DNA of 8,456 nucleotides from Lutispora sp. (GCA_030834765.1 JAUQXG010000116.1:1-8456), one strand, 5' to 3'. Counted from the stretch's first letter, positions 1 to 6,483 are shown. The notes: a model not told the origin generated them from the sequence alone. Numbers and translations: made by a program.

Positions 1-1532
1 AAATCATATCTTTCCGAGAATTCATCAGTAGCCTTACGCATTCTATCAACGATCTTATAACCTAAGTCCCAAGATTCTTGGCTTTCACCGTGATGTTTTC
101 CAGTCAGTACAATCAGTGCTTCTGTAAGTCCAATAAATCCAATTGCAAGAGTTGCATTTTTTATAGCTTCTCGAATTTCATCGGTTTTCGATAATTTTTC
201 AGAACCCATATAAAGCTTCTGTCCCATCAGAAATGGTAAATCTTTTACCTTAAGCTTTGATATCAAATCAAAGCGATGCATCAACTGATTTGCACATAAT
301 TCAAGAATGCTATCAAGTTCTTTCATAAACATTCCTGTATCTTTTGTCTTTAATGCGATTCTAGGAAGATTAATGGTAACAGGTGCAAAATTGCCTCTCC
401 CTGCAGATTTTTCTTCTCCATGTCTATTTGCCATTACTCTTGAACGGCAGCCCATATATGATACTTCATCTCCATAGTCCTTATTGAAGCTAGCATCCAT
501 AAAGCTAAATGTAGGATTCATACGTCGTGATGCAACATTCATTGCATACAAGAACAAGTCATAGTTAGGGTCGCCTGGATTAAAGTTAATTCCCTCTTTA
601 AGTCTAAATACTAAATTAGGGAATATGGGACTTTCTCCCTTGCCTAATCCTTTTTCAAAAGCCTTTAACATTGCTTCTATTACCATTCTTCCTTCAGCAG
701 TCGTATCAGTACCTATGTTTATACTGCTAAAAGGAACCTGTGCACCTGCTCTTGAATGCATGGTATTTAAATTATACACAAGACCTTCCATTGCTTGAAA
801 TACTTCTTCTTTTGTTGTTTGATCCATCCTTTTTCTTATTACTTCACCTATGCTTTTATCAAAATGTGGAAAACTTTGTCCTCCAAACATCTCATTCTGA
901 TTGCTTTGTAAAATAATTGCAGCCTGCGCAGCAGCTGATGATACTCTTTTAGGTGATCTAATAAATCCATAACCAGTATTAAAACCGCTAAGCAAAAGAG
1001 TTTCCAAATCTATTTGCAGACAATTTAATGTCTTGCCATAATAGTCAAGGTCGTGAATATGAATATCTCCTCTTGCATGAGCTTTACTCATATTTTCAGG
1101 TATTACATTATTTAGATAGTACTGTTTGCTCGCTGCAGAGGCAATTTGCAGCATCTTTGCTGATGGTGAATTGCCAACATTTGCATTGTCTCTGCTTGTT
1201 TCTACAAGTATATCCCTAACAACATCCATAAGCTCGCTTTTCGCTTCTCTAAGTCTAGTCCTCTTTGATCTATGCAATATGTATGCCTTTGCAGTTTTAG
1301 CATGGCCTGTTTCTATAAGGACTTTCTCAACAGCATCCTGAACTGTCTCAATATCTGGAATTTCACTTGTGCTATTCTTATATAAATATGAAACAACCCG
1401 TTCAGTTAAATACTCCGCAGTTTCATAATCTTCTCCTCCCACTGCATTTGCAGCTTTAAAAATAGCTCTAGTTACCTTTTCCTTTGTAAAGGGGGCAATT
1501 CTTCCGTCTCGTTTCTTGATTTGTGTAAACAT
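1..1532 (-). CDS. nrdD: Anaerobic (class III) ribonucleoside-triphosphate reductase, 3' end cut by the window edge
   Basis: This enzyme reduces ribonucleoside triphosphates to dNTPs in the cytoplasm using a glycyl radical installed by the activase NrdG. About 510 residues are visible. Residues 4-95 form an N-terminal ATP-cone (starting QIKKRDGRIAPFTKEKV), the allosteric module that senses dATP/ATP. The catalytic barrel follows, with the motifs DIHIHDLDYYGKTLNC and MGCRSRV. Their cysteines, C171 and C362, match the active-site pair known in class III enzymes. Further family blocks are MHSRAGAQVPFSSINIGTDT and NRHGEEKSAGRGN. The frame is open throughout. The ATG start is preceded by AGGAGAAG, which overlaps the nrdR stop codon, so the two genes (13 nt apart) are very likely co-transcribed and regulated by NrdR. 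The glycyl-radical loop and zinc-binding C-terminus lie beyond position 1, and nrdG probably follows there. Identification is secure; integrity of the C-terminus cannot be judged. Confidence 0.97.
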   Translation of the reverse strand, partial: MFTQIKKRDGRIAPFTKEKVTRAIFKAANAVGGEDYETAEYLTERVVSYLYKNSTSEIPDIETVQDAVEKVLIETGHAKTAKAYILHRSKRTRLREAKSELMDVVRDILVETSRDNANVGNSPSAKMLQIASAASKQYYLNNVIPENMSKAHARGDIHIHDLDYYGKTLNCLQIDLETLLLSGFNTGYGFIRSPKRVSSAAAQAAIILQSNQNEMFGGQSFPHFDKSIGEVIRKRMDQTTKEEVFQAMEGLVYNLNTMHSRAGAQVPFSSINIGTDTTAEGRMVIEAMLKAFEKGLGKGESPIFPNLVFRLKEGINFNPGDPNYDLFLYAMNVASRRMNPTFSFMDASFNKDYGDEVSYMGCRSRVMANRHGEEKSAGRGNFAPVTINLPRIALKTKDTGMFMKELDSILELCANQLMHRFDLISKLKVKDLPFLMGQKLYMGSEKLSKTDEIREAIKNATLAIGFIGLTEALIVLTGKHHGESQESWDLGYKIVDRMRKATDEFSERYD

Positions 1533-1545
1533 CTCTTTGCTTCTC

Positions 1546-2001
1546 CTACCTCTCGCTGATTAATTTGTTCAACTCTTCTAAAAATGAATTTAAATCCTTA
1601 AACTGTCTATATACAGAAGCAAACCTTACATAAGCAACATCATCAATATTTTTTAGATTCTTCATAATCATTTCGCCTATTAGCTTGCTGCTTATTTCTT
1701 TTTCCATTGTATTATACAGTTCCTTTTCTATGTTATCTACCAAATCCTCAAGGCTTTTAATAGAAACTGGTCTTTTCTCACATGCTCTTAACAGTCCGCC
1801 TAGTATTTTGTTTCTTTGATACATCTGCCTGCTTCCATCTTTTTTTACAATGATCAATGGCATTTCTTCTATTTTTTCATATGTAGTAAATCGTTTCCCA
1901 CATTTTTCACATTCTCTTCTTCTTCGAATAGCCGACTGCTCTTCAGTTGGTCTAGAATCCACTACCTTGCTTTCAACAAAACCACAAAAAGGACATTTCA
2001 A
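1546..2001 (-). CDS. nrdR: Transcriptional repressor NrdR, TTG start
   Basis: NrdR is an ATP/dATP-sensing repressor of ribonucleotide reductase operons. From the proposed start it is 151 residues, the usual family length. Residues 3-34 are a zinc ribbon with cysteine pairs CPFC (3, 6) and CEKC (31, 34), including the [17 protein letters not shown] stretch. The rest, from about residue 46, is an ATP-cone ([27 protein letters not shown]). The frame stays open upstream to a GTG at 2097, but that 32-residue extension is hydrophobic, absent from the family, and would run across the putative promoter and operator. I start at TTG 2001, giving MKCPFCG, because AAGGGGTGAT lies 6 nt before it. A second TTG at 2007 is possible but too close to the ribosome site. 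It is followed by nrdD, the expected target, and preceded by NrdR boxes, implying autoregulation. Confidence 0.96.
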   Translation of the reverse strand: MKCPFCGFVESKVVDSRPTEEQSAIRRRRECEKCGKRFTTYEKIEEMPLIIVKKDGSRQMYQRNKILGGLLRACEKRPVSIKSLEDLVDNIEKELYNTMEKEISSKLIGEMIMKNLKNIDDVAYVRFASVYRQFKDLNSFLEELNKLISER

Positions 2002-2007
2002 AAGCAA

Positions 2008-2017
2008 ATCACCCCTT
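2008..2017 (-). promoter_or_regulatory. Ribosome binding site deciding the nrdR TTG start
   Basis: The minus strand reads AAGGGGTGAT here, a near-complete match to the 16S anti-Shine-Dalgarno complement (AAGGAGGTGAT). It is followed by a 6-nt gap and TTG at 2001. It fixes translation at MKCPFCG rather than at the in-frame GTG 96 nt upstream. Confidence 0.8.
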
Positions 2018-2044
2018 ATTAAAATAAAAATCATTCCCAAATTC

Positions 2045-2060
2045 AAACTATATATTGTGT
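2045..2060 (-). promoter_or_regulatory. NrdR box 1 (proximal, strong)
   Basis: The minus strand reads ACACAATATATAGTTT, agreeing with the known NrdR box consensus (ACAC-w-ATATAT-w-G-w-GT) at 15 of 16 positions by my alignment. It is nearly palindromic and lies 43 bp upstream of the nrdR start, close to the predicted transcription start. NrdR is known to bind two such boxes cooperatively. A second weaker copy lies 32 bp away, start to start. This is the expected arrangement for repression of nrdR-nrdD. Confidence 0.8.
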
Positions 2061-2068
2061 CTTTATAA

Positions 2069-2097
2069 ATTATATTACACACCATGTAGATAATCAC
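2069..2097 (-). promoter_or_regulatory. Putative promoter of nrdR-nrdD
   Basis: A perfect TATAAT occupies 2074-2069 on the minus strand. The hexamer 17 bp upstream (2097-2092, GTGATT) is a poor -35, so the promoter may be weak or depend mainly on the -10. The two NrdR boxes cover the spacer and the region just after the -10, which supports its placement. Transcription would begin near 2062 and leave a leader of about 60 nt before the TTG start. Confidence 0.45.
2077..2092 (-). promoter_or_regulatory. NrdR box 2 (distal, weaker)
   Basis: The minus strand reads TATCTACATGGTGTGT. It keeps the key C and G of the consensus and the right half wGTGT, but the left half is degenerate (about 10 of 16 positions). 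Taken alone it would not convince. Its value comes from spacing: it begins exactly 32 bp from box 1, about three helical turns, which matches the paired boxes of known NrdR operons. It sits between the putative -35 and -10 of the nrdR promoter. Confidence 0.6.
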
Positions 2098-2112
2098 GGA
2101 CTATAATCAGCA

Positions 2113-2152
2113 TAATAAAAGGTATATAGAAGTTTATCTCCATATACCTTAA
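2113..2152 (-). terminator. Probable weak intrinsic terminator after ylmC
   Basis: In the minus-strand transcript, AAGGTATAT (2150-2142) pairs with ATATACCTT (2127-2119). An inner GGAG/CTTC pairing around a 5-nt loop, with one bulged base, extends the stem. The hairpin starts 17 nt after the ylmC stop. The following tract is TTATTATG, so the U-run is broken and the stem is AT-rich, making efficient termination uncertain. It separates ylmC from the NrdR-controlled unit. Confidence 0.5.
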
Positions 2153-2168
2153 CCATACTTCATTTCTA

Positions 2169-2420
2169 TCATTTTTCCAAACATAATGAAATATCTACTA
2201 ATATTACATCAATTCCAACTTTCTTTATGCACTCCCAATTTACAACAATATCACTATCTTTATTAAAAATACCAAAAATCTTCCCTGTGCCGGGAAGCAC
2301 GATTGCCTCTACATTTCCTGTTTCCATATTGATTTCTAAATCATTCACTAATCCTAATCTTTTGCCGTCACTTAAATTAATAATTTCTTTTGATTTTATA
2401 TCAGATGCTTTCACTATCAA
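2169..2420 (-). CDS. ylmC: YlmC/YmxH-family PRC-barrel sporulation protein, TTG start
   Basis: This small protein (83 residues) is a single PRC-barrel domain covering nearly the full length. Visible family features are KASDIKSKEIINLSDGKRLG at the start, then VNDLEI and the loop GNVEAIVLPGTGKIFGIF. It ends in a hydrophobic strand (VDVILVDISL by pattern). There is no signal peptide or membrane segment. The family is found beside sigG in Bacilli and Clostridia and is annotated as sporulation-linked, but its molecular role is unknown. The only start with good ribosome-binding support is TTG at 2420, with GAGGTGA placed 6 nt upstream; an in-frame GTG at 2414 is less well spaced. It lies 143 bp after sigG, beyond a strong terminator, so it probably has its own promoter. 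Confidence 0.88.
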   Translation of the reverse strand: MIVKASDIKSKEIINLSDGKRLGLVNDLEINMETGNVEAIVLPGTGKIFGIFNKDSDIVVNWECIKKVGIDVILVDISLCLEK

Positions 2421-2426
2421 ATATTC

Positions 2427-2433
2427 TCACCTC
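2427..2433 (-). promoter_or_regulatory. Ribosome binding site deciding the ylmC TTG start
   Basis: The minus strand reads GAGGTGA, followed by 6 nt (GAATAT) and then TTG. No ATG is in frame nearby, so this site makes TTG 2420 the likely initiator. Confidence 0.75.
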
Positions 2434-2490
2434 TCTATATTGATAAAAATGGTAACGTGTTATTATAATTCGTTCTCTATAGAGTATATA

Positions 2491-2521
2491 TAGCATGTTC
2501 GAAAAATAGACCATAAAATCA
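2491..2521 (-). promoter_or_regulatory. Speculative sigma-G-like promoter upstream of ylmC
   Basis: CATGCTA (2497-2491) resembles the sigma-G -10 element (CATACTA). TGATTT lies 18 bp upstream (2521-2516) and partly resembles the -35 element (TGAATA). It sits directly after the sigG terminator, where a ylmC promoter is needed. A housekeeping-type TATAAT at 2468-2463 is an alternative but lacks a recognisable -35. Short motifs in AT-rich DNA arise by chance, so this is only a candidate. Confidence 0.25.
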
Positions 2522-2525
2522 TAAT

Positions 2526-2561
2526 AAAAAAAAAGAGCTTTTGAATGAATCATTCAAAAGC
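2526..2561 (-). terminator. Intrinsic terminator of sigG
   Basis: GCTTTTGAATG (2561-2551) and its perfect 11-bp complement (2547-2537) flank a 3-nt loop. In the transcript this is followed by UC and then nine U residues (2534-2526). It begins 2 nt after the sigG stop codon and is a textbook rho-independent terminator for the minus strand. Confidence 0.93.
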
Positions 2562-2563
2562 AT

Positions 2564-3334
2564 TTATACATATTTTCTCATATGGCTAAGTGCAGTCTTT
2601 TCCAATCTTGAAACCTGAGCTTGTGATATTCCTATCTCTTCTGCAACTTCCATCTGTGTTCTTCCTTCAAAGAATCTTAAATTCAATATAAGTTTTTCTC
2701 TATCATTTAATCTGCGAATAGCCTCTTTTAAAGCGATACTTTCAAGCCAATTATCGTCTATATTCTTCTCATCTGACACTTGATCCATTACATATATTGC
2801 ATCTCCGCTATCATGGTATATAGGCTCAAATAAGGAAACCGGATCTTGGATGGCATCTAAGGCAAAGACAACCTCTTCAACTGGCAATTCTAATTCTTTT
2901 GCAATCTCTGTTACCGTTGGTTCCTTTGAGAACTTGTTTATAAGCTGGTCTCTCACCTGTAAAGCTCGGTATGCTATATCTCTAAGCGATCTGCTTACTC
3001 TAATGGAGTTATTATCTCTTAAATACCTTCTGATTTCTCCTATTATCATTGGAACAGCATAAGTAGAAAATCTTACATTTTGACTTAAATCAAAGTTATC
3101 TATTGCCTTGATTAATCCAATACAGCCAACCTGGAATAAATCATCAACATACTCTCCTCTGTTGTTGAATCTTTGTATCACACTAAGCACAAGTCTTAGA
3201 TTTCCTTTAATAAATTCTTCTCTTGAACTCATATCTCCGCTACGCATTTGTTTCATAAGTGCAACCATTTTATCATTTGATAGCACCGGAAGCTTTGATG
3301 TATTTACACCACAAATTTCTACTTTGTTGATCAT
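2564..3334 (-). CDS. sigG: RNA polymerase sporulation sigma factor SigG (late forespore)
   Basis: Sigma-G directs RNA polymerase to late forespore genes once engulfment is complete. The protein is 256 residues, the usual length. The N-terminus KVEICGVNTSKLPVL is the sigma-G signature. Region 2 (about 45-106) holds GNLRLVLSVIQRFNNRGEYV and DLFQVGCIGLIKAIDNFD. Region 3 follows (SRSLRDIAYRALQVRDQL), then DPVSLFEPIYHDSGD. Region 4 (about 205-254) has the helix-turn-helix QMEVAEEIGISQAQVSRLEK. I start at ATG 3334 (MINKVEICG), since the family begins there and AAGGGTG lies upstream; an in-frame GTG at 3346 is too close to that site. It follows sigE in the conserved order but is separated by a large hairpin and ends at its own terminator. 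In relatives it is forespore-transcribed by sigma-F and then by itself. Confidence 0.97.
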   Translation of the reverse strand: MINKVEICGVNTSKLPVLSNDKMVALMKQMRSGDMSSREEFIKGNLRLVLSVIQRFNNRGEYVDDLFQVGCIGLIKAIDNFDLSQNVRFSTYAVPMIIGEIRRYLRDNNSIRVSRSLRDIAYRALQVRDQLINKFSKEPTVTEIAKELELPVEEVVFALDAIQDPVSLFEPIYHDSGDAIYVMDQVSDEKNIDDNWLESIALKEAIRRLNDREKLILNLRFFEGRTQMEVAEEIGISQAQVSRLEKTALSHMRKYV

Positions 3335-3368
3335 ATTTAAGCACACCCTTTTTATAATGTTGACATCT

Positions 3369-3399
3369 TAATTATTACCATAAGCCACTTTTTTATTCA
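3369..3399 (-). promoter_or_regulatory. Candidate forespore (sigma-F/sigma-G) promoter of sigG
   Basis: TGAATA (3399-3394) equals the -35 consensus of sigma-G promoters. Downstream, GGTAATAATT (3379-3370) fits five of six fixed positions of the sigma-F -10 (GGnnAnAnTR), and AATAATT with a 17-bp spacer partly fits the sigma-G -10. The sigma-F reading has a somewhat short spacer (14 nt). The position, 35 nt before the sigG ATG and just after the spoIIG hairpin, suits the forespore control known for this gene. Confidence 0.4.
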
Positions 3400-3457
3400 T
3401 ATAAAAAGGAATTAAATGAACCTCATACTGAGATTCATTTAATTCCTTTTTATATGA
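3397..3457 (-). terminator. 61-nt near-perfect hairpin between sigE and sigG, probable terminator
   Basis: The arms at 3397-3420 and 3434-3457 are perfect inverted complements over 24 bp. After one mismatch, CTCA/TGAG adds 4 bp around a 3-nt loop (3426-3428). In the minus-strand transcript the core reads AAAAAGGAATTAAATGAA, loop, then the complement ending CCUUUUUAUAUG. An A-tract before and a U-tract after the GG/CC base is typical of a bidirectional intrinsic terminator. It starts 2 nt after the sigE stop and ends where the candidate sigG promoter begins, so it should limit read-through from spoIIG into sigG. Confidence 0.78.
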
Positions 3458-3459
3458 TG

Positions 3460-4194
3460 TTAAACCATTCTATTGATTTCTTTTTTTAGCCTTTTGATAA
3501 TTCTTTTTTCTAACCTTGATATGTAAGACTGAGATATGCCAAGCATATCAGCTACTTCCTTTTGGGTTTTTTCAACTCCATCATTGAGTCCAAATCGAAG
3601 CTCCATGATCTTCTTTTCTCTCTCCGAAAGCTTTCTTAATGCGATCTTTAATAAATCTTTATCTATTTCGTCCTCTAAATATCTATATATTAAATCGTTT
3701 TCTGTTCCTAGAATATCAGATAAAAGTAATTCATTCCCATCCCAATCAATATTTAAAGGTTCATCAAAAGATATTTCTGTTTTAACCTTGCTATTTCTTC
3801 TTAAATACATAAGTATTTCATTTTCTATGCATCTAGAAGCATATGTAGCCAGTTTTATCTTTTTTTCAGGATCAAAAGTATTCACGGCCTTTATCAGTCC
3901 AATCGTGCCGATGGAAATTAAATCTTCTACACCTACTCCAGTATTCTCAAACTTCCTTGCTATATATACTACTAATCTTAAATTTCTTTCAATCAAAATA
4001 GTCCTTACTACTGATTCTTCATTCTTGAGCCTAGTTAACAAAAATATTTCTTCATCATTTTCAAGCGGTGGCGGTAGCGCTTCACTTCCACCAATATAAT
4101 GCACCCAAGAATCTTTGTGCAGGTTAAATCGTTGAAGAATCTTTATAATCATTATTTTTATAATCAATTTATATTTACTTATAGGTCTATTCAT
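3460..4194 (-). CDS. sigE: Pro-sigma-E, RNA polymerase sporulation sigma factor (early mother cell)
   Basis: Sigma-E drives early mother-cell transcription and is made as an inactive membrane-associated precursor. The protein is 244 residues. Residues 1 to about 32 form the pro-sequence, rich in K/I/L ([15 protein letters not shown]). By alignment with Bacillus, SpoIIGA should cut close to Y33 in [15 protein letters not shown]. Region 2 carries [38 protein letters not shown] and the -10-binding segment [18 protein letters not shown]. Next comes [19 protein letters not shown]. Region 4 ends in [23 protein letters not shown] 4194 is chosen because GGAG lies 9 nt before it; TTG at 4209 is in frame but has no ribosome site. 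The gene follows spoIIGA by 15 nt, the partner protease being encoded just upstream. The pro-sequence seems a few residues longer than in Bacillus subtilis. Confidence 0.97.
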   Translation of the reverse strand: MNRPISKYKLIIKIMIIKILQRFNLHKDSWVHYIGGSEALPPPLENDEEIFLLTRLKNEESVVRTILIERNLRLVVYIARKFENTGVGVEDLISIGTIGLIKAVNTFDPEKKIKLATYASRCIENEILMYLRRNSKVKTEISFDEPLNIDWDGNELLLSDILGTENDLIYRYLEDEIDKDLLKIALRKLSEREKKIMELRFGLNDGVEKTQKEVADMLGISQSYISRLEKRIIKRLKKEINRMV

Positions 4195-4209
4195 GCTTTT
4201 CAACTCCAA

Positions 4210-5112
4210 TCATTTATTTAATATATCCGGATGTATCAGTGCAAAATATTCTCCATCTTTAGATAGCTCGTTATTGTATATCCCAATTATTATATTCTTA
4301 ATATTTTTATGTTCGGAATTTATATCTAAGGAAACTTTATCAGGCTTAAACCCGATTAACATACCGTTCTCCTTTCCCAAAGATTTAAATGGTACGATTC
4401 TAAATCTTGATACCCAATCAGATTGAGAAACCACATTCGCAATCATATTAAAGTTATTCTCATCTTTATTATCAAAAATATGTCTTAATTCATCGGGCAA
4501 AAGTTCCTTTACAGATAAATATTCTGCGATAATAACCGGTGTATTGGTAACAGGCTCACTCAACGAATTTCCTGTATCAATTAAAGCTATAATTCCAATA
4601 GTCAATCCATTTACGCTAACATGTAGTTTTGTTATGATCTTTTCTCGTTTTATCCTATATTGTATTAAGTCCCATCCATACTTAACAAATATATATGCTA
4701 GCATACTTGATATTACTAAAATCTTCACCGGAAAGTTATTCATATAGAATATTCCATGCTCTAGGGATTTGAATCCATTTACAAAATAAAATAATCCAAA
4801 GGCCGCACCCCCAAATACAAAAGAAAGCAAATAGAAAACAGCAGTAGTCCTAATAAAATCTTTAAATTTATAAGGGGTGAAGGCTATAATCACTACTAGA
4901 AACGAGAAAAGAATTTTGAGGTTTATTGTATATAAATATCTATACTGATACAAGTATGAAAACACAGCATAAAAAGCACCTAGAAGTGAGGCTATTATTA
5001 GCTTAACATTTGAATAGTCTCGCCTTAGAAGCATTGCAGTGCTCCATAGAATAATATAATTCATTATTAAATTTTCTATAATTATCACATCTGCATAAAC
5101 ATAAGTCTCCAT
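4210..5112 (-). CDS. spoIIGA: Sporulation sigma-E factor-processing peptidase SpoIIGA
   Basis: SpoIIGA is the membrane aspartic protease that removes the pro-sequence of sigma-E in the mother cell, triggered by SpoIIR from the forespore. The protein is 300 residues, near the family length. The N-terminal half holds five hydrophobic segments (about 5-27, 35-53, 62-79, 89-112, 129-146), fitting the known five-span topology. The C-terminal cytosolic protease domain contains IALIDTGNSLSEPVTNTPVI, with catalytic Asp179 in the DTG motif. Later blocks are FRIVPFKSLGKENGMLIGFKPD and a terminal GEYFALIHPDI. The ATG at 5112 follows AAAGGA with good spacing; an upstream in-frame extension of 13 residues to 5151 is not family-like. 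sigE starts 15 nt after the stop, forming the spoIIG operon. Confidence 0.96.
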   Translation of the reverse strand: METYVYADVIIIENLIMNYIILWSTAMLLRRDYSNVKLIIASLLGAFYAVFSYLYQYRYLYTINLKILFSFLVVIIAFTPYKFKDFIRTTAVFYLLSFVFGGAAFGLFYFVNGFKSLEHGIFYMNNFPVKILVISSMLAYIFVKYGWDLIQYRIKREKIITKLHVSVNGLTIGIIALIDTGNSLSEPVTNTPVIIAEYLSVKELLPDELRHIFDNKDENNFNMIANVVSQSDWVSRFRIVPFKSLGKENGMLIGFKPDKVSLDINSEHKNIKNIIIGIYNNELSKDGEYFALIHPDILNK

Positions 5113-5168
5113 ATTCTTTTCCTTTATATTCCACAGTAGTTTTTGGGACAATCAACTCGCTACTGATA

Positions 5169-5215
5169 ATTATATATTTATAGATATGAATAATATGTAA
5201 TAATTAGAAGTCGAA
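5169..5215 (-). promoter_or_regulatory. Candidate spoIIG promoter with a Spo0A box
   Basis: A TATAAT lies at 5174-5169 on the minus strand, about 57 nt before the spoIIGA start. No clear -35 occurs at 17 bp, which is also true of Spo0A-activated promoters with unusual spacing. The plus strand at 5209-5215 reads AGTCGAA, one mismatch from the 0A box TGTCGAA, at roughly -47 to -53 from the inferred start. In Bacillus subtilis spoIIG is activated by Spo0A bound in this region. One near-match in AT-rich DNA is modest evidence. Confidence 0.35.
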
Positions 5216-5220
5216 AATAA

Positions 5221-5251
5221 AAAAATAAAAGTCGGACTTTGTCCGACTTTT
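5221..5251 (-). terminator. Intrinsic terminator of ftsZ
   Basis: AAAAGTCGGAC (5251-5241 on the minus strand) and its perfect complement (5237-5227) form an 11-bp stem with a 3-nt AAA loop. In the minus-strand transcript it is followed by AUUUUU. It begins 7 nt after the ftsZ stop codon. The flanking A and T tracts make it potentially bidirectional, but no plus-strand gene is present to use it. Confidence 0.93.
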
Positions 5252-5258
5252 AAATATT

Positions 5259-6362
5259 CTATTTGAACTTGTCTCTTAAAAAAGTTGGTATATCAAGATC
5301 CTCTTTCGCATAATTGCCCTTTTGAGAATCAATCTTTTTATCAGCAGCTGGTTCATTCTTATTTGGTGGTGTCTTCTCTACTTTTTCTATTCTGCTTTCA
5401 TATGGTTTTCTTTGATCAAAATCTGTTGCAATCACTGTAATCCTTATTTCATCCTGCATTTCTTCATCAATAGCTGATCCAAAAATAATATTTGCATCAG
5501 GGTCTGCTGATCCGCATACAAGTTCAGCAATTTCATTTACTTCAAATATCCCTAATGATAATCCACCAGTTATATTTAAAAGTACGCTTTTTGCTCCTTC
5601 TATAGATGTTTCTAGAAGTGGACTATGTATAGCCTGTCTAACCGCCTCGGAGCTTCTATTTTCTCCCACTGCTTTGCCAATCCCCATATGCGCTAACCCT
5701 TTATTTACCATGATAGTTTTCACATCAGCAAAATCCAGATTGACTAATCCAGGAACAGCTATCAAGTCTGATATGCCTTGAACACCTTGCCTTAAAACAT
5801 CATCGGCTACTCTAAAAGCTTCAATGATAGAAGTTTTTTTGTCCACCGTCTGAAGTAATCTATCGTTTGGAATAATAATCAGAGTATCTACTTTATCTTC
5901 TAGATCAATAATTCCTTTTTCAGCTTGCATTTTTCTTACTTTACCTTCAAATGTAAAAGGCTTTGTTACTACGCCTACTGTTAAAATACCTAACTCTTTT
6001 GCGATTTGAGCTACAACTGGAGCAGCTCCCGTACCGGTTCCGCCCCCCATACCGGCTGTTACAAACACCATATCAGCGCCAGCAAGTATTGATTTTATAT
6101 CATCATAGCTTTCTTCAGCAGCTTTTTTCCCAACTTCTGGGTTTGCACCTGCTCCTAATCCTTTTGTTAATTTTTCGCCTATTTGAATTTTATTTTGTGC
6201 CATAGACTGAAATAATGCCTGCTTATCCGTATTTATAGAAAAAAATTCTACACCTTTCAATCCAGCAGCTATCATTCTATTAACAGCATTGTTTCCTGCC
6301 CCGCCACAGCCCACAACTTTTATTTGAGCAATTGAGTCCATATCTACATCAAACTCTAGCAC
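5259..6362 (-). CDS. ftsZ: Cell division GTPase FtsZ, GTG start
   Basis: FtsZ is the tubulin homologue that polymerises into the Z-ring at mid-cell and, in sporulation, at the poles. The protein is 367 residues. The N-terminal GTPase domain shows [17 protein letters not shown] (15-31), the tubulin signature GGGTGTG (106-112) and [14 protein letters not shown]. The synergy loop NLDFADVK (208-215) supplies the catalytic aspartates. After about residue 316 comes a short charged linker (to about 354), then the C-terminal peptide [13 protein letters not shown] that binds membrane anchors. The start is GTG 6362 ([10 protein letters not shown], as in clostridial relatives), with GGGGGAGGT 6 nt upstream. 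An in-frame ATG at 6383 would translate the ribosome site as a run of glycines. No ftsA is adjacent, so anchoring probably relies on SepF or an FtsA encoded elsewhere. Confidence 0.98.
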   Translation of the reverse strand: MLEFDVDMDSIAQIKVVGCGGAGNNAVNRMIAAGLKGVEFFSINTDKQALFQSMAQNKIQIGEKLTKGLGAGANPEVGKKAAEESYDDIKSILAGADMVFVTAGMGGGTGTGAAPVVAQIAKELGILTVGVVTKPFTFEGKVRKMQAEKGIIDLEDKVDTLIIIPNDRLLQTVDKKTSIIEAFRVADDVLRQGVQGISDLIAVPGLVNLDFADVKTIMVNKGLAHMGIGKAVGENRSSEAVRQAIHSPLLETSIEGAKSVLLNITGGLSLGIFEVNEIAELVCGSADPDANIIFGSAIDEEMQDEIRITVIATDFDQRKPYESRIEKVEKTPPNKNEPAADKKIDSQKGNYAKEDLDIPTFLRDKFK

Positions 6363-6368
6363 GTTACA

Positions 6369-6377
6369 ACCTCCCCC
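6369..6377 (-). promoter_or_regulatory. Ribosome binding site deciding the ftsZ GTG start
   Basis: The minus strand reads GGGGGAGGT, then TGTAAC, then GTG. The strength and 6-nt spacing favour GTG 6362 over ATG 6383, whose own upstream GGAAGA is only about 1 nt away. The rest of the roughly 120-bp gap before sbp is AT-rich, with no hairpin or convincing promoter that I could see. Confidence 0.8.
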
Positions 6378-6483
6378 ATCCATTCTTCCTTATATCGAAT
6401 AGTTGTTATATACATTTATTACTATATTCACATTAATGATTCAACATATTTAGCAAATTTCCTTTATTTTTTATAAACTTTTG

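Noticed and set aside
2002..2097. N-terminal extension of NrdR from GTG 2097
   Set aside because: The added residues are hydrophobic and not family-like, and they cover the promoter and NrdR boxes. The ribosome site points to TTG 2001.
2475..2484. Perfect 10-bp palindrome CTCTATAGAG upstream of ylmC
   Set aside because: It is short and AT-rich, with no partner copy or known operator match. Chance is a sufficient explanation.
3536..4099. 187-codon open frame on the plus strand opposite sigE
   Set aside because: It is serine- and phenylalanine-rich antisense of a well-conserved gene, without a family match or ribosome site. It is a shadow of sigE.
5113..5151. 13-residue N-terminal extension of SpoIIGA
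   Set aside because: The family starts at METYVYAD, and AAAGGA precedes that ATG with good spacing.
5963..6205. 80-codon leucine-rich open frame on the plus strand opposite ftsZ
   Set aside because: The composition follows from reading FtsZ codons on the other strand, and FtsZ is unmistakable.
6416..6444. TTGAAT with TAATAA 17 bp downstream, upstream of ftsZ, as a promoter
   Set aside because: The -10 matches TATAAT at only about half its positions, which is no better than background in this AT-rich spacer.
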